From an uncultured Alistipes sp. (GTDB lineage: Bacteria > Bacteroidota > Bacteroidia > Bacteroidales > Rikenellaceae): a stretch of DNA of 45,803 bases. The first letter of the stretch is position 1. Every line of letters starts with the position of its first letter. A program made the position numbers and the translations under genes. The stretch is taken from NCBI GenBank assembly GCA_949840605.1, contig CATKXN010000007.1:1-45803 (forward strand), written 5' to 3'. The notes under the pieces are model-generated. The model did not search any database. It was given only the letters and a program-made list of their open reading frames with translations, and was not told the origin of the DNA. Of the stretch, positions 8,319-16,510 are shown in pieces.

Positions 8319-10955
8319 ATGCAAATCGCCGACAAATACGCACCGCAGCAGATCGAGTCCAAGTGGTACGACTACTGGATCGACCGGGGCATCTTCCACT
8401 CGGAGCCCGACGAACGGGAACCCTATACGATCGTCATCCCGCCCCCCAACGTGACGGGCATGCTCCACATGGGGCACATGCTCAACAACACGCTGCAGGA
8501 CGTGCTGGTGCGCCGTGCGCGCATGTCCGGGAAGAACGCCTGCTGGGTGCCGGGCATGGACCACGCGTCGATCGCCACGGAGGCCAAGGTGGTGGCGATG
8601 CTCCACGAAAAGGGCATCGAAAAGGCGTCGCTCACACGCGAGGAATTCCTCCGCTACGCCTGGGAATGGAAGGAGAAATACGGCGGCGTGATCCTCCGGC
8701 AGCTGCGCAAGCTGGGCGCCTCGTGCGACTGGGACCGCACCTGCTTCACGATGGACGAAGCCCGCACGGAGAGCGTCCTGCGCGTCTTCTGCGACCTCTA
8801 TGAAAAGGGGAAAATCTACCGCGGCGTGCGGATGGTCAACTGGGACCCCGCGGCGCAGACGGCCCTTTCGGACGAAGAGGTGGTCTTCAAGGAGTCGCAC
8901 GGCAAACTCTACTACCTGCGCTATGCGGTCGAGGGCTCCGACCGGACGATCATCGTCGCCACGACGCGCCCCGAAACCATCCTGGGCGACACGGCGCTGT
9001 GCGTCAATCCCAACGACCCGCGCTACGAGTGGCTGGCCGAGGGGGCCCGCGTCGTCGTGCCGCTGGTGGGCCGTTCGATTCCGGTGATCCGCGACGAATA
9101 CGTGGACATCGAGTTCGGAACGGGCGCCCTGAAGGTGACCCCGGCACACGACGTGAACGACTACATGCTGGGCGAGAAATACGGGCTGGAGACCATCGAC
9201 ATCTTCAACGACGACGGCACCGTAAACAACAAGGTGGGCCTCTACGCGGGTCAGGACCGGTTCGACGTGCGCCGGCAGATCGAGAAGGACCTCGACGCGG
9301 CGGGCCTGCTGGAAAAGACCGAGGAGTACACCAACAACGTGGGCTATTCGGAGCGCACGGGCGTGGCCATCGAGCCGAAGCTCTCGATGCAGTGGTTCCT
9401 CTCGATGCGGGAGCTGGCCGTACCGGCGACGAAAGCCGTGATGGAGGATGCGATCCGCTTCGTGCCCGAGAAATACAAGAACACCTACCGCCACTGGATG
9501 GAGAACATCAAGGACTGGTGCATCTCGCGCCAGCTGTGGTGGGGGCAGCGCATTCCGGCCTACTATTTGCCCAAAGGCGGCTTCGTGGTGGCCCTGACGG
9601 CCGAAGAGGCGCTGGAAAAGGCCCGCGCGAAGAGCGGCGACGCCACGCTGCAGCTGACGGACCTGCGGCAGGACGAGGACGTGCTGGACACGTGGTTCTC
9701 GTCGTGGCTGTGGCCCATCTCGGTGTTCGACGGCATCCGTCACCCGGACAACAAGGAGATCAGCTACTACTATCCCACCGACGATCTGGTGACCGGTCCG
9801 GACATCATCTTCTTCTGGGTGGCCCGCATGATCATGGCCGGATATGAATTCCGCGGCGAAAAGCCTTTCGGAAACGTCTATTTCACGGGCATCGTGCGCG
9901 ACAAGATCGGCCGCAAGATGTCGAAGCAGCTGGGCAACTCGCCCGACCCGCTGGACCTGATCGACAAGTTCGGCGCCGACGGCGTGCGCATGGCCATGCT
10001 CATCTCCTCGTCGGCAGGCAACGACGTGATGTTCGACGAGGCGCTCTGCGAGCAGGGCCGCAACTTCGGCAACAAGATATGGAACGCCTACCGCCTCCTC
10101 AACGGCTGGACGGCGGACGCCGCGGCCGCACAGAGCGAGAACAACCGCCTCGCCGTCGCATGGTTCGAACAGGCGCTGGGACGCTCGCTCCGCCAGATCG
10201 CCGAGGATTTCAAGACCTACCGCATCTCGGAGGCTTTCAAGGAGGCTTACCGCCTGTTCTGGGACGATTTCAGCGGTCTGTATCTCGAGATGGTGAAGCC
10301 CGCCTACGGACAGCCGATCGACGTCCCGACGCTGGAGGCCACGAAGGGTTACTTCGACGCCCTGATGCGCGTACTGCACCCGTTCATGCCGTTCGTCACG
10401 GAAGAGATCTGGCAGGACCTCGCGCCGAGGGCCGAGGGCGCCTCGATCTGCATGGCGCAGATGCCCGAACCCGCGGCCGAAGACGCCGCGATGCTGGCGC
10501 GCTTCGAACTGGCCCGGGAGATCATCACCTCGGTGCGCAATATCCGCAACCAGAAGAACCTGCCGCAGAAGGAGGCGCTGACCCTCAAGGTCATCGCCGA
10601 CGAGAACTACCCGGCGGAATTCGCCCCCGTGGTGATGAAGATGGCCAACCTCGCGGCCGTCGAGACCGTGACGGAGAAAGACCCGGCGGCTGCGGCGTTC
10701 ATCGTCAAGACGACGCAGTATTTCGTGCCGATGGCGGGCAGGATCGACGCCGAGGCCGAGCGCAGGAAACTCACGGACGACCTGGCCTACTACGAGGGAT
10801 TCCTCGCTTCGGTAATGAAGAAACTCTCGAACGAACGCTTCGTCACGTCGGCGCCCGAAAAGGTCGTGGCCAACGAGCGCGCCAAGCAGGCCGACGCCGA
10901 AGCGAAGATCGCGGCGCTGAAAGAGCAGCTGGAGGCACTCGGTTCAGGCAGATAA
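8319..10955 (+). CDS. valS: Valyl-tRNA synthetase
   Basis: Charges tRNA-Val. 878 residues, the normal bacterial length. Class I signature HMGH near residue 50 ([15 protein letters not shown]); KMSKQ near residue 533 ([17 protein letters not shown]) in place of KMSKS, as in some valS lineages; the CP1 editing domain lies between ([26 protein letters not shown]). An anticodon-binding helical domain follows, and a C-terminal coiled-coil arm ends the protein (~810-878). The ATG at 8319 is the only sensible start. Confidence 0.97.
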   Translation: MQIADKYAPQQIESKWYDYWIDRGIFHSEPDEREPYTIVIPPPNVTGMLHMGHMLNNTLQDVLVRRARMSGKNACWVPGMDHASIATEAKVVAMLHEKGIEKASLTREEFLRYAWEWKEKYGGVILRQLRKLGASCDWDRTCFTMDEARTESVLRVFCDLYEKGKIYRGVRMVNWDPAAQTALSDEEVVFKESHGKLYYLRYAVEGSDRTIIVATTRPETILGDTALCVNPNDPRYEWLAEGARVVVPLVGRSIPVIRDEYVDIEFGTGALKVTPAHDVNDYMLGEKYGLETIDIFNDDGTVNNKVGLYAGQDRFDVRRQIEKDLDAAGLLEKTEEYTNNVGYSERTGVAIEPKLSMQWFLSMRELAVPATKAVMEDAIRFVPEKYKNTYRHWMENIKDWCISRQLWWGQRIPAYYLPKGGFVVALTAEEALEKARAKSGDATLQLTDLRQDEDVLDTWFSSWLWPISVFDGIRHPDNKEISYYYPTDDLVTGPDIIFFWVARMIMAGYEFRGEKPFGNVYFTGIVRDKIGRKMSKQLGNSPDPLDLIDKFGADGVRMAMLISSSAGNDVMFDEALCEQGRNFGNKIWNAYRLLNGWTADAAAAQSENNRLAVAWFEQALGRSLRQIAEDFKTYRISEAFKEAYRLFWDDFSGLYLEMVKPAYGQPIDVPTLEATKGYFDALMRVLHPFMPFVTEEIWQDLAPRAEGASICMAQMPEPAAEDAAMLARFELAREIITSVRNIRNQKNLPQKEALTLKVIADENYPAEFAPVVMKMANLAAVETVTEKDPAAAAFIVKTTQYFVPMAGRIDAEAERRKLTDDLAYYEGFLASVMKKLSNERFVTSAPEKVVANERAKQADAEAKIAALKEQLEALGSGR

Positions 10956-10972
10956 ATCGTAAAACACCCGCC

Positions 10973-12220
10973 ATGACCCCACGATACAAACTCGTCCTGC
11001 TATGCTGTGTCCTGATCCTGACAGCTGCCGGTGCGCAGGCTCAGGCATTCAGGCTGGAGGGCAGGATCGAGGGATTGCAGACCGGGGACACGCTCCGCTT
11101 CGAACGCATTCTCCTGCCCGCGTGGAAGTACGAACCGGGATTCGAAGTCGTAATCCGCAAACCGGGCGCATTCCGCTACCGGGGAAAACTGGAACACGAC
11201 CGGTACTATATGATGACCTACCGTCCGAAAACCGGAAAGGCCGCGGCCGGGGATCGCAGCGGCAAGCCCGTCATCGTCAGGCCCGGAGACCGGATCGGCA
11301 TGACCGGCACGACGGACGCGATTTACTATTGCCGCCTCAGCGGAGGCATCTACGACGAACCGACATTGTCCAGCCTGTTGGCGGCCGATGATTCGCTCGG
11401 CCGGGTCCGGGGCCGTTACCTGGAGAATGCGCGGGCGGCGTCGGAGCGCAACGATACGGACGCCAGCCGGGAATGGGGCGAAAAATTCAGCCGTTTCTAC
11501 GAAGGCAACCCCGGCATGGAGCGGATAAAATCGCTGCGAAAAGCCTACGAATCAGCCAATCCGCACGGAAGCCTGTACCTGCTGATCGACAAGATTCCCA
11601 TGCTGTCGTACACGCCGGCCAGGGAGACGCACCGGTTTTACGAATCGTTGTCCGAAGGGTTGAAAACAAGCTATTTCGGTCGTATATACGCCGACTGCAT
11701 GGAAAAAATGGACCGGCTCGCCGAAGGGAATCCGGCACCGGATTTCACGCTGGCGACGACCGACGGCCGTACGGTCGCCAAGGCCGATTTCAAGGGCCGT
11801 TACCTGCTGATCTACCATTGGGGAATGTGCCCGGGTTCGATCTATATCGACCGGCAGGTGTGCGGTCTGTTCGAAAAGTACCGGGACAAAGGGCTGCAGG
11901 TGGTGGGACTGACCGAATCGATCGCCGCCATCCGAGGCGTATATGAAAGTCTGCCCGCAGATCAAAAGACGCCGTCGGCGGGTGTGGACGACATGCGGCC
12001 CGTGCTGGCCGGCATGCTGGACCACGAATGGATCGAAGCGGAACTGGAAACCGGGCACCCCGAAAACCGGCGGATCATGGAAGCATATGCCATCGGCGGC
12101 TGGCCGTTCTTCGTTCTGATCGGCCCGGACGGCACCATCCGGGCGCGCAACTACACGGACGCCTTTTACCGGGCGAAGAAGATTCTGGCCAGGGAGCTGG
12201 ACGAAACGGCGGCCGAATGA
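10973..12220 (+). CDS. Secreted thioredoxin-fold protein with a CxxS site
   Basis: 415 residues. A signal peptide (MTPRYKLVLLCCVLILTAAG, cleavage after AQA) sends it to the periplasm or envelope. Residues ~26-120 resemble the N-terminal beta domain common in Bacteroidota TlpA-like proteins (FRLEGRIEGLQTGDTLRFER). Residues ~252-410 are a TlpA/AhpC-like thioredoxin fold: APDFTLATTDGRTV, then YLLIYHWGMCPGS, and a cis-Pro region GGWPFFVLIGPDGTI. At the active site Cys286 is followed by Pro-Gly-Ser289, so the second cysteine of CxxC is missing; the protein should isomerise or bind thiols rather than run a normal disulfide cycle. Cys297 lies nearby and might act as partner. It follows valS by 17 bases; no functional link is evident. 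Confidence 0.8.
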   Translation: MTPRYKLVLLCCVLILTAAGAQAQAFRLEGRIEGLQTGDTLRFERILLPAWKYEPGFEVVIRKPGAFRYRGKLEHDRYYMMTYRPKTGKAAAGDRSGKPVIVRPGDRIGMTGTTDAIYYCRLSGGIYDEPTLSSLLAADDSLGRVRGRYLENARAASERNDTDASREWGEKFSRFYEGNPGMERIKSLRKAYESANPHGSLYLLIDKIPMLSYTPARETHRFYESLSEGLKTSYFGRIYADCMEKMDRLAEGNPAPDFTLATTDGRTVAKADFKGRYLLIYHWGMCPGSIYIDRQVCGLFEKYRDKGLQVVGLTESIAAIRGVYESLPADQKTPSAGVDDMRPVLAGMLDHEWIEAELETGHPENRRIMEAYAIGGWPFFVLIGPDGTIRARNYTDAFYRAKKILARELDETAAE

Positions 12221-12288
12221 ACCGCAGCCGGCACCGGGCCGGGACATCCCCTTCGATTTTTATGTTCGATCTCTAACATACGCATATT

Positions 12289-12753
12289 TTGGCTTCTATC
12301 ACCATCTACACCGACGGCTCGGCCCTCGGAAACCCCGGGCCCGGGGGTTACGGCGCAGTGCTGCTCTCGGGACCTCACCGCAAGGAACTGTCGCAGGGTT
12401 TCCGGCTGACGACCAACAACCGCATGGAGCTCATGGGCGTCTGCGTGGCGCTCGAAACCCTCAAATTCGAGGGTTCGGACGTCGTGATCTACTCTGATTC
12501 GAAATACGTCGTCGACGCCGTCACCAAAGGCTGGGTCTTCGGCTGGGTGCGCAAGGGTTTCGCGGGCAAGAAGAACCCCGACCTGTGGATGCGCTTCCTC
12601 AGCGCGTACAACCGACATAACGTCCGGTTCGTCTGGGTCAAGGGCCATGCCGACACGGTGGAGAACAACCGCTGCGACGTGCTGGCCGTCGCGGCGGCGA
12701 ACGACCGCGCACACTGGCTGGAAGATACGGGATACGATCCCGCGGAGCGGTAA
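12289..12753 (+). CDS. rnhA: Ribonuclease HI, TTG start
   Basis: Cleaves the RNA strand of RNA-DNA hybrids. 154 residues with the four acidic residues: Asp9 (IYTDGSALGNPGPGG), Glu47 (NNRMELMG), Asp70 (YSDSKYV) and Asp130 (NNRCDVLA), and the active-site-flap His120 (VKGHAD). No in-frame ATG exists between the stop at 12274-12276 and the first conserved strand, so translation must begin at the TTG at 12289, giving MASITIYTDG. Confidence 0.93.
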   Translation: MASITIYTDGSALGNPGPGGYGAVLLSGPHRKELSQGFRLTTNNRMELMGVCVALETLKFEGSDVVIYSDSKYVVDAVTKGWVFGWVRKGFAGKKNPDLWMRFLSAYNRHNVRFVWVKGHADTVENNRCDVLAVAAANDRAHWLEDTGYDPAER

Positions 12754-12788
12754 ACGGAAACGCCGCCGCTCTTTTTCTGCTCCTCAGG

Positions 12789-12815
12789 GCGGGAACTTTC
12801 ACCGAAATTTCCCGC
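12789..12815. terminator. Hairpin downstream of rnhA (weak)
   Basis: GCGGGAA (12789-12795) pairs with TTCCCGC (12809-12815). There is no clear T run after it, so it may be a transcript-end stem rather than an intrinsic terminator. The rest of the gap to 12905 shows nothing recognisable. Confidence 0.3.
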
Positions 12816-12908
12816 AGGTTTCGCCTTTCGGGTTATTATTTCTGCCTTCGGGGGCGTAACGACCCTTATATCAGTCGCAGCCGTTGGCCGTACCGTCCGC
12901 AATCCGGT

Positions 12909-12940
12909 TTTGGTGCTGTCAATTCTTTTTTGTATCTTTG
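12909..12940 (+). promoter_or_regulatory. Upstream promoter P1 of the exporter-kinase operon
   Basis: TTTG (12909-12912), exactly 20 bases, then TATCTTTG (12933-12940): a full match to the Bacteroidota housekeeping promoter. It lies about 110 bases before the exporter ATG. Confidence 0.65.
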
Positions 12941-13013
12941 GCTGCGCCGAAGATACTTCCGCTCGGCAAAATGCAAGCAAACTTGCTTTTGCTCTCGCTT
13001 ATTCGTATCTTTG
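12941..13013 (+). promoter_or_regulatory. Promoter P2 inside a degenerate copy of the promoter repeat
   Basis: CTTG (12982-12985), 20 bases, TATCTTTG (13006-13013). The stretch from GGCTGCGCC through GCAAGCAAACTTGCTTTTGC is a diverged copy of the 75-bp unit repeated at 20586-20798. The -33 TTG sits in the right arm of the inverted repeat GCAAGcaaaCTTGC. The two -7 boxes (P1 and P2) are 73 bases apart. Predicted leader from P2 is about 30 bases. Confidence 0.6.
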
Positions 13014-13051
13014 TTTCGATTATTGCGTAACTATCAAACCATACGCCCGGA

Positions 13052-14881
13052 ATGTTCAAGACATACATGCGGCTGTTGGGCTTCGCCCGGCCGATCAAGA
13101 AATACGCCATCCCCTATTTCTTCTACTCCCTGTTCTACGCGCTGTTCAACTCGCTGACGTTCATGCTGATCATCCCGATCCTGAACACCATGTTCGACGC
13201 GAACTACTCGTTCGAGTACGTCGAGAAACTGCCGCCCGTGGAGCTGAACAAGGAGTATCTGGCCACACTCTTCAATTTCGCCTATTCGCATATCTTCCAG
13301 GAATATTCCACGCAGAACGTACTGCTGCTGCTGGCCGCCGTAGCCGTCTGCATCAGCCTGCTGAGCAACCTGTTCCGCTACCTGGGAGCCTGGACCATGG
13401 AGAACATGCGCACGAGGACCCTGCAGCGGATGCGCAACGAGATGTTCTCGCGCGTGATGGATATGAACGTGGGCTACTTCTCGGACCAGCGCAAGGGCGA
13501 CATCATCTCGAAGATCACCTCCGACGTGGGCGTCGTGCAGTTCTGCATCACCAACACGCTCCAGGTGTCGTTCCGCGAACCGTTCCTCATCATCGGCTAC
13601 ATCGTGATGATGGTGGCCATTTCGTGGGAACTGGCGATCTTCTCGGTGCTGTTCCTTCCGGTGGTCGCGCTGCTGATCGGCAGCATCGTCAAGAAACTCC
13701 GCCACCCGGCCCGCACCAACCAGCAGCGCATGGGCGAAATGGTCGCCACGCTCGACGAATCCCTCGCGGGCATCAAGGTCATCAAGAGCTACAACGCCGT
13801 CGAATACATCAAGCAGAAATACTACGCCATCAGCGCCGACCTGGCGCGGCTGACCCTCTCGATGGCCCGCCGCCAGCAGCTGGCGTCGCCGATGAGCGAA
13901 TTCCTCGGCATCGCGGCCGTGGGCGTGATCCTCGTCTTCGGCGGCTCGCTCGTGGCCAAGGGGACGCTCGATCCCGGCGGTTTCATCGCCTTCGTGGCCA
14001 TCTTCTCGCAGATCACGCGCCCCGTGCGCACCTTCATCGACCAGTTCGCCAACATCAACCAGGGCATCGCCGCCGGCGAACGCATCTTCTCGATCATCGA
14101 CACCGTTCCCGAAATCCAGGACGCCCCCGGCGCCCGCGAACTCACGGGACTCAGCGAAAAGATCGAGTTCCGCGACGTGCACTTCTCCTACGACGGTTCG
14201 CGCGAGGTGATCGACGGCGTTTCGTTCGAGATCCTCCGCGGGCAGACCGTGGCGCTGGTGGGCCCCTCGGGCGGCGGCAAGTCGACCCTGAGCGAACTGC
14301 TGCCGCGGTTCTACGACCCCACGTCGGGCGACATCCGCATCGACGGCGTCTCGCTGCGCGATTACACGCAGGAGAGCGTGCGCGAACACATGAGCGTCGT
14401 GGCGCAGGACACCGTGTTGTTCAACGACACCATCGAGGGCAATATCGCCATGGGCAAACGCGGCGCCACGCACGAAGAGGTGGTCGAGGCGGCGAAGGTC
14501 GCCAACGCCGACTGCTTCATCCGCGAGAGCCCCGAAGGGTACGAAACGAACATCGGCGACCGGGGCGTGAAACTCTCCGGCGGACAGCGCCAGCGGCTCT
14601 CGATCGCCCGCGCGGTGTTGAAGAACCCCGACATCCTGATCCTCGACGAGGCCACCTCGGCCCTCGACACCGAGAGCGAGAAACTCGTGCAGGAGGCCCT
14701 CAACAACCTGCTCAAAGGCCGCACGTCGGTGGTCATCGCCCACCGTCTGTCAACCATCCACAACGCCGACCAGATCATCGTCGTGGACCACGGGCGCATC
14801 GCCGAACGCGGTACGCACGCCGAACTGATGGAGCGCAACGGCATCTATGCCAAACTGATCGAGATGCAGTCCTTCGACTAA
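13052..14881 (+). CDS. MsbA-like ABC exporter (fused membrane and ATPase domains)
   Basis: 609-residue half-transporter: six membrane helices in residues ~15-330, then an ATPase domain with Walker A GPSGGGKST (~404-412), signature LSGGQRQR (~508), Walker B ILILDEATSALD and the H-loop VIAHRLS. The architecture fits type IV ABC exporters such as MsbA, which flips lipid A across the inner membrane. In this lineage it is the likely but unproven lipid A-core flippase; a multidrug exporter cannot be excluded. Two tandem promoters precede it and the histidine kinase gene starts 35 bases after its stop. Confidence 0.92.
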   Translation: MFKTYMRLLGFARPIKKYAIPYFFYSLFYALFNSLTFMLIIPILNTMFDANYSFEYVEKLPPVELNKEYLATLFNFAYSHIFQEYSTQNVLLLLAAVAVCISLLSNLFRYLGAWTMENMRTRTLQRMRNEMFSRVMDMNVGYFSDQRKGDIISKITSDVGVVQFCITNTLQVSFREPFLIIGYIVMMVAISWELAIFSVLFLPVVALLIGSIVKKLRHPARTNQQRMGEMVATLDESLAGIKVIKSYNAVEYIKQKYYAISADLARLTLSMARRQQLASPMSEFLGIAAVGVILVFGGSLVAKGTLDPGGFIAFVAIFSQITRPVRTFIDQFANINQGIAAGERIFSIIDTVPEIQDAPGARELTGLSEKIEFRDVHFSYDGSREVIDGVSFEILRGQTVALVGPSGGGKSTLSELLPRFYDPTSGDIRIDGVSLRDYTQESVREHMSVVAQDTVLFNDTIEGNIAMGKRGATHEEVVEAAKVANADCFIRESPEGYETNIGDRGVKLSGGQRQRLSIARAVLKNPDILILDEATSALDTESEKLVQEALNNLLKGRTSVVIAHRLSTIHNADQIIVVDHGRIAERGTHAELMERNGIYAKLIEMQSFD

Positions 14882-14916
14882 GACAAAACGACCTAACGGA
14901 AAACCGGTCCCTTTCC

Positions 14917-16398
14917 ATGAACGAACATCCTGTCTCCGCCGAACTGTTGCAACAACTTCTCGACGCATCGGGCGTCGGGTGGTGGCGCCTCGATTTCGGC
15001 AAACGCGAAATGACCTGCTCCCGGCAGGCAGCGGAACTCTTCGGCACGGACCGCACCCGCATTTCGTTCGAAGAAGTCTTCCTGCTCCCCGAGGAGGAAC
15101 ACCGCACGCGGATCTACACCCGCTGCGCCGCACTCAAGGCCTCCGACACGCTCGACGAAACATTCGTCACGGCGAACGGCGGCAAGCTCGTGCAAATCAA
15201 CGCCGTGGAGGTGAAAACCGACCCGCGGACGAATGTCCGAACGGCCTTCGGCAGCGTGCGCCGCCTCTCGGACGGAGCTCCCGAAAACACGGAACTCGCC
15301 TCCGTCAACCGGAATTACAAGGCGACGCAGCGCAATTACAACCATCTCACCCAACTGATCGAGCATCTGCCGATCGGCTACCTGCGCATCAACATCCTGC
15401 GCGATGAAACGGGCGAAGCCGTCGATTACCTGCTTTCGTACATCAACCAGCAGGCCGGCCGGATACTGGGCGTCCGCACGCAGGACTTCGCCGGAAAAAC
15501 GGCCAGCGAAACCGGAACGGACCCCCGGGTAACGATCCCGAAATTCATAAATATTCCCTCCGAAGAGTTCCGGGAGCATCTTTGGCAGGCCCCGGTCTCG
15601 GAGCGCATCTGCCGCACGCTGATCTACAACAATCCGGGCGACGACGACGAACTGGTCATCCTGCTCGAAGACATCACCGAAGCCACGCGCAGCCGGGAAC
15701 AGCTGCGCCGGGCGAAGGAACGCGCCGAAGAGGCCAACCGCCTCAAATCGGCCTTTCTGGCCAACATGAGCCACGAAATCCGCACACCGCTGAACGCCAT
15801 CGTCGGATTTTCGGAACAGCTCGTCAACGAACCGGACAGCGACACCCGCAAGGAGTACAGCGACATCATCCGGCGCAACAACGCGCTGCTGCTGCAGATC
15901 ATCTCCGACGTGCTCGACCTGGCGCTCATCGAATCCGGACGGTCGGAGGTCATCCGCACGACGTTCGACGCCCGGGAATTCGTCCGCGAAACGGCCGAGG
16001 CGTTCCGCCGGAAGTGTCCATCGGGCGTGGAACTCCGCGTAGAAGAGGACCTTCCGCCGCTCTCGGTCCGGGCATACCGGCAGGGTGCTGCCCGGATCAT
16101 CGGCAACTACGTCAGCAACGCCCTGAAATTCACCCGGGAGGGATCGGTCACGATCGGATTCCGCGAAATTCCCGGCCATGTCCGCTTCTACGTCCGCGAC
16201 ACGGGTATCGGCATCGCCCCCGAGGACCACGGACGCATCTTCGAACGCTTCGTCAAACTCGACACCTTCACGCAGGGGACCGGCCTGGGGCTCTCGGTCT
16301 GCAAATCGATCGCCGAACAGCTGGGCGGCCGCGTCGGCGTCGATTCGGCCGTCGGCCGGGGCTCGTGCTTCCGGCTCGACATTCCCGTCCGGGAATAG
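14917..16398 (+). CDS. PAS-domain sensor histidine kinase, orphan
   Basis: 493 residues without signal peptide or membrane helices, so a cytosolic sensor. Two PAS-like domains (~5-125 and ~140-265; GVGWWRLDFGKREMTCSRQA and LPIGYLRINILRDETGEAV), a coiled coil (REQLRRAKERAEEANR), then HisKA with His286 in FLANMSHEIRTPLNAIVGF, and a HATPase domain with N box NYVSNALKFTREG, G1 DTGIGIAPED and G2 GTGLGLSVCKSIAEQLGG. No receiver domain is attached and no response regulator is nearby, so its partner is encoded elsewhere. It lies directly after the MsbA-like gene, suggesting co-transcription. The start was set at the ATG at 14917; the frame is open further back, but only in antisense-like, non-conserved sequence. 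Confidence 0.93.
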   Translation: MNEHPVSAELLQQLLDASGVGWWRLDFGKREMTCSRQAAELFGTDRTRISFEEVFLLPEEEHRTRIYTRCAALKASDTLDETFVTANGGKLVQINAVEVKTDPRTNVRTAFGSVRRLSDGAPENTELASVNRNYKATQRNYNHLTQLIEHLPIGYLRINILRDETGEAVDYLLSYINQQAGRILGVRTQDFAGKTASETGTDPRVTIPKFINIPSEEFREHLWQAPVSERICRTLIYNNPGDDDELVILLEDITEATRSREQLRRAKERAEEANRLKSAFLANMSHEIRTPLNAIVGFSEQLVNEPDSDTRKEYSDIIRRNNALLLQIISDVLDLALIESGRSEVIRTTFDAREFVRETAEAFRRKCPSGVELRVEEDLPPLSVRAYRQGAARIIGNYVSNALKFTREGSVTIGFREIPGHVRFYVRDTGIGIAPEDHGRIFERFVKLDTFTQGTGLGLSVCKSIAEQLGGRVGVDSAVGRGSCFRLDIPVRE

Positions 16399-16463
16399 CT
16401 CGGGCCAACCTCGCCGCATGTCAATAATCGAGCTTAAAAAGTCCGATTATTAAAACTTTTTTA

Positions 16464-16471
16464 TATCTTTG
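16464..16471 (+). promoter_or_regulatory. -7 box of ileS
   Basis: TATCTTTG at 16464-16471, 39 bases before the ileS ATG, in an AT-rich stretch after the kinase gene. The -33 element is not clear. The TTG inside this box is in frame with ileS but is promoter sequence, not a start codon. Confidence 0.5.
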
Positions 16472-16510
16472 CTGCCTGTCAGAGAAACCGCGAAGAAATT
16501 TCTTACCGAT

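Noticed and set aside
8310..10379. A 689-residue frame antisense to valS
   Set aside because: Shadow of valS codons without any recognisable motif.
12910..14916. The long in-frame extension before the histidine kinase gene
   Set aside because: It overlaps the exporter gene in another frame and is Arg/His-rich; the kinase begins at 14917 after the exporter stop.
16469..16510. TTG start for ileS giving 14 extra residues
   Set aside because: The TTG is the end of the TATCTTTG promoter box; the ATG at 16511 gives the expected N-terminus.
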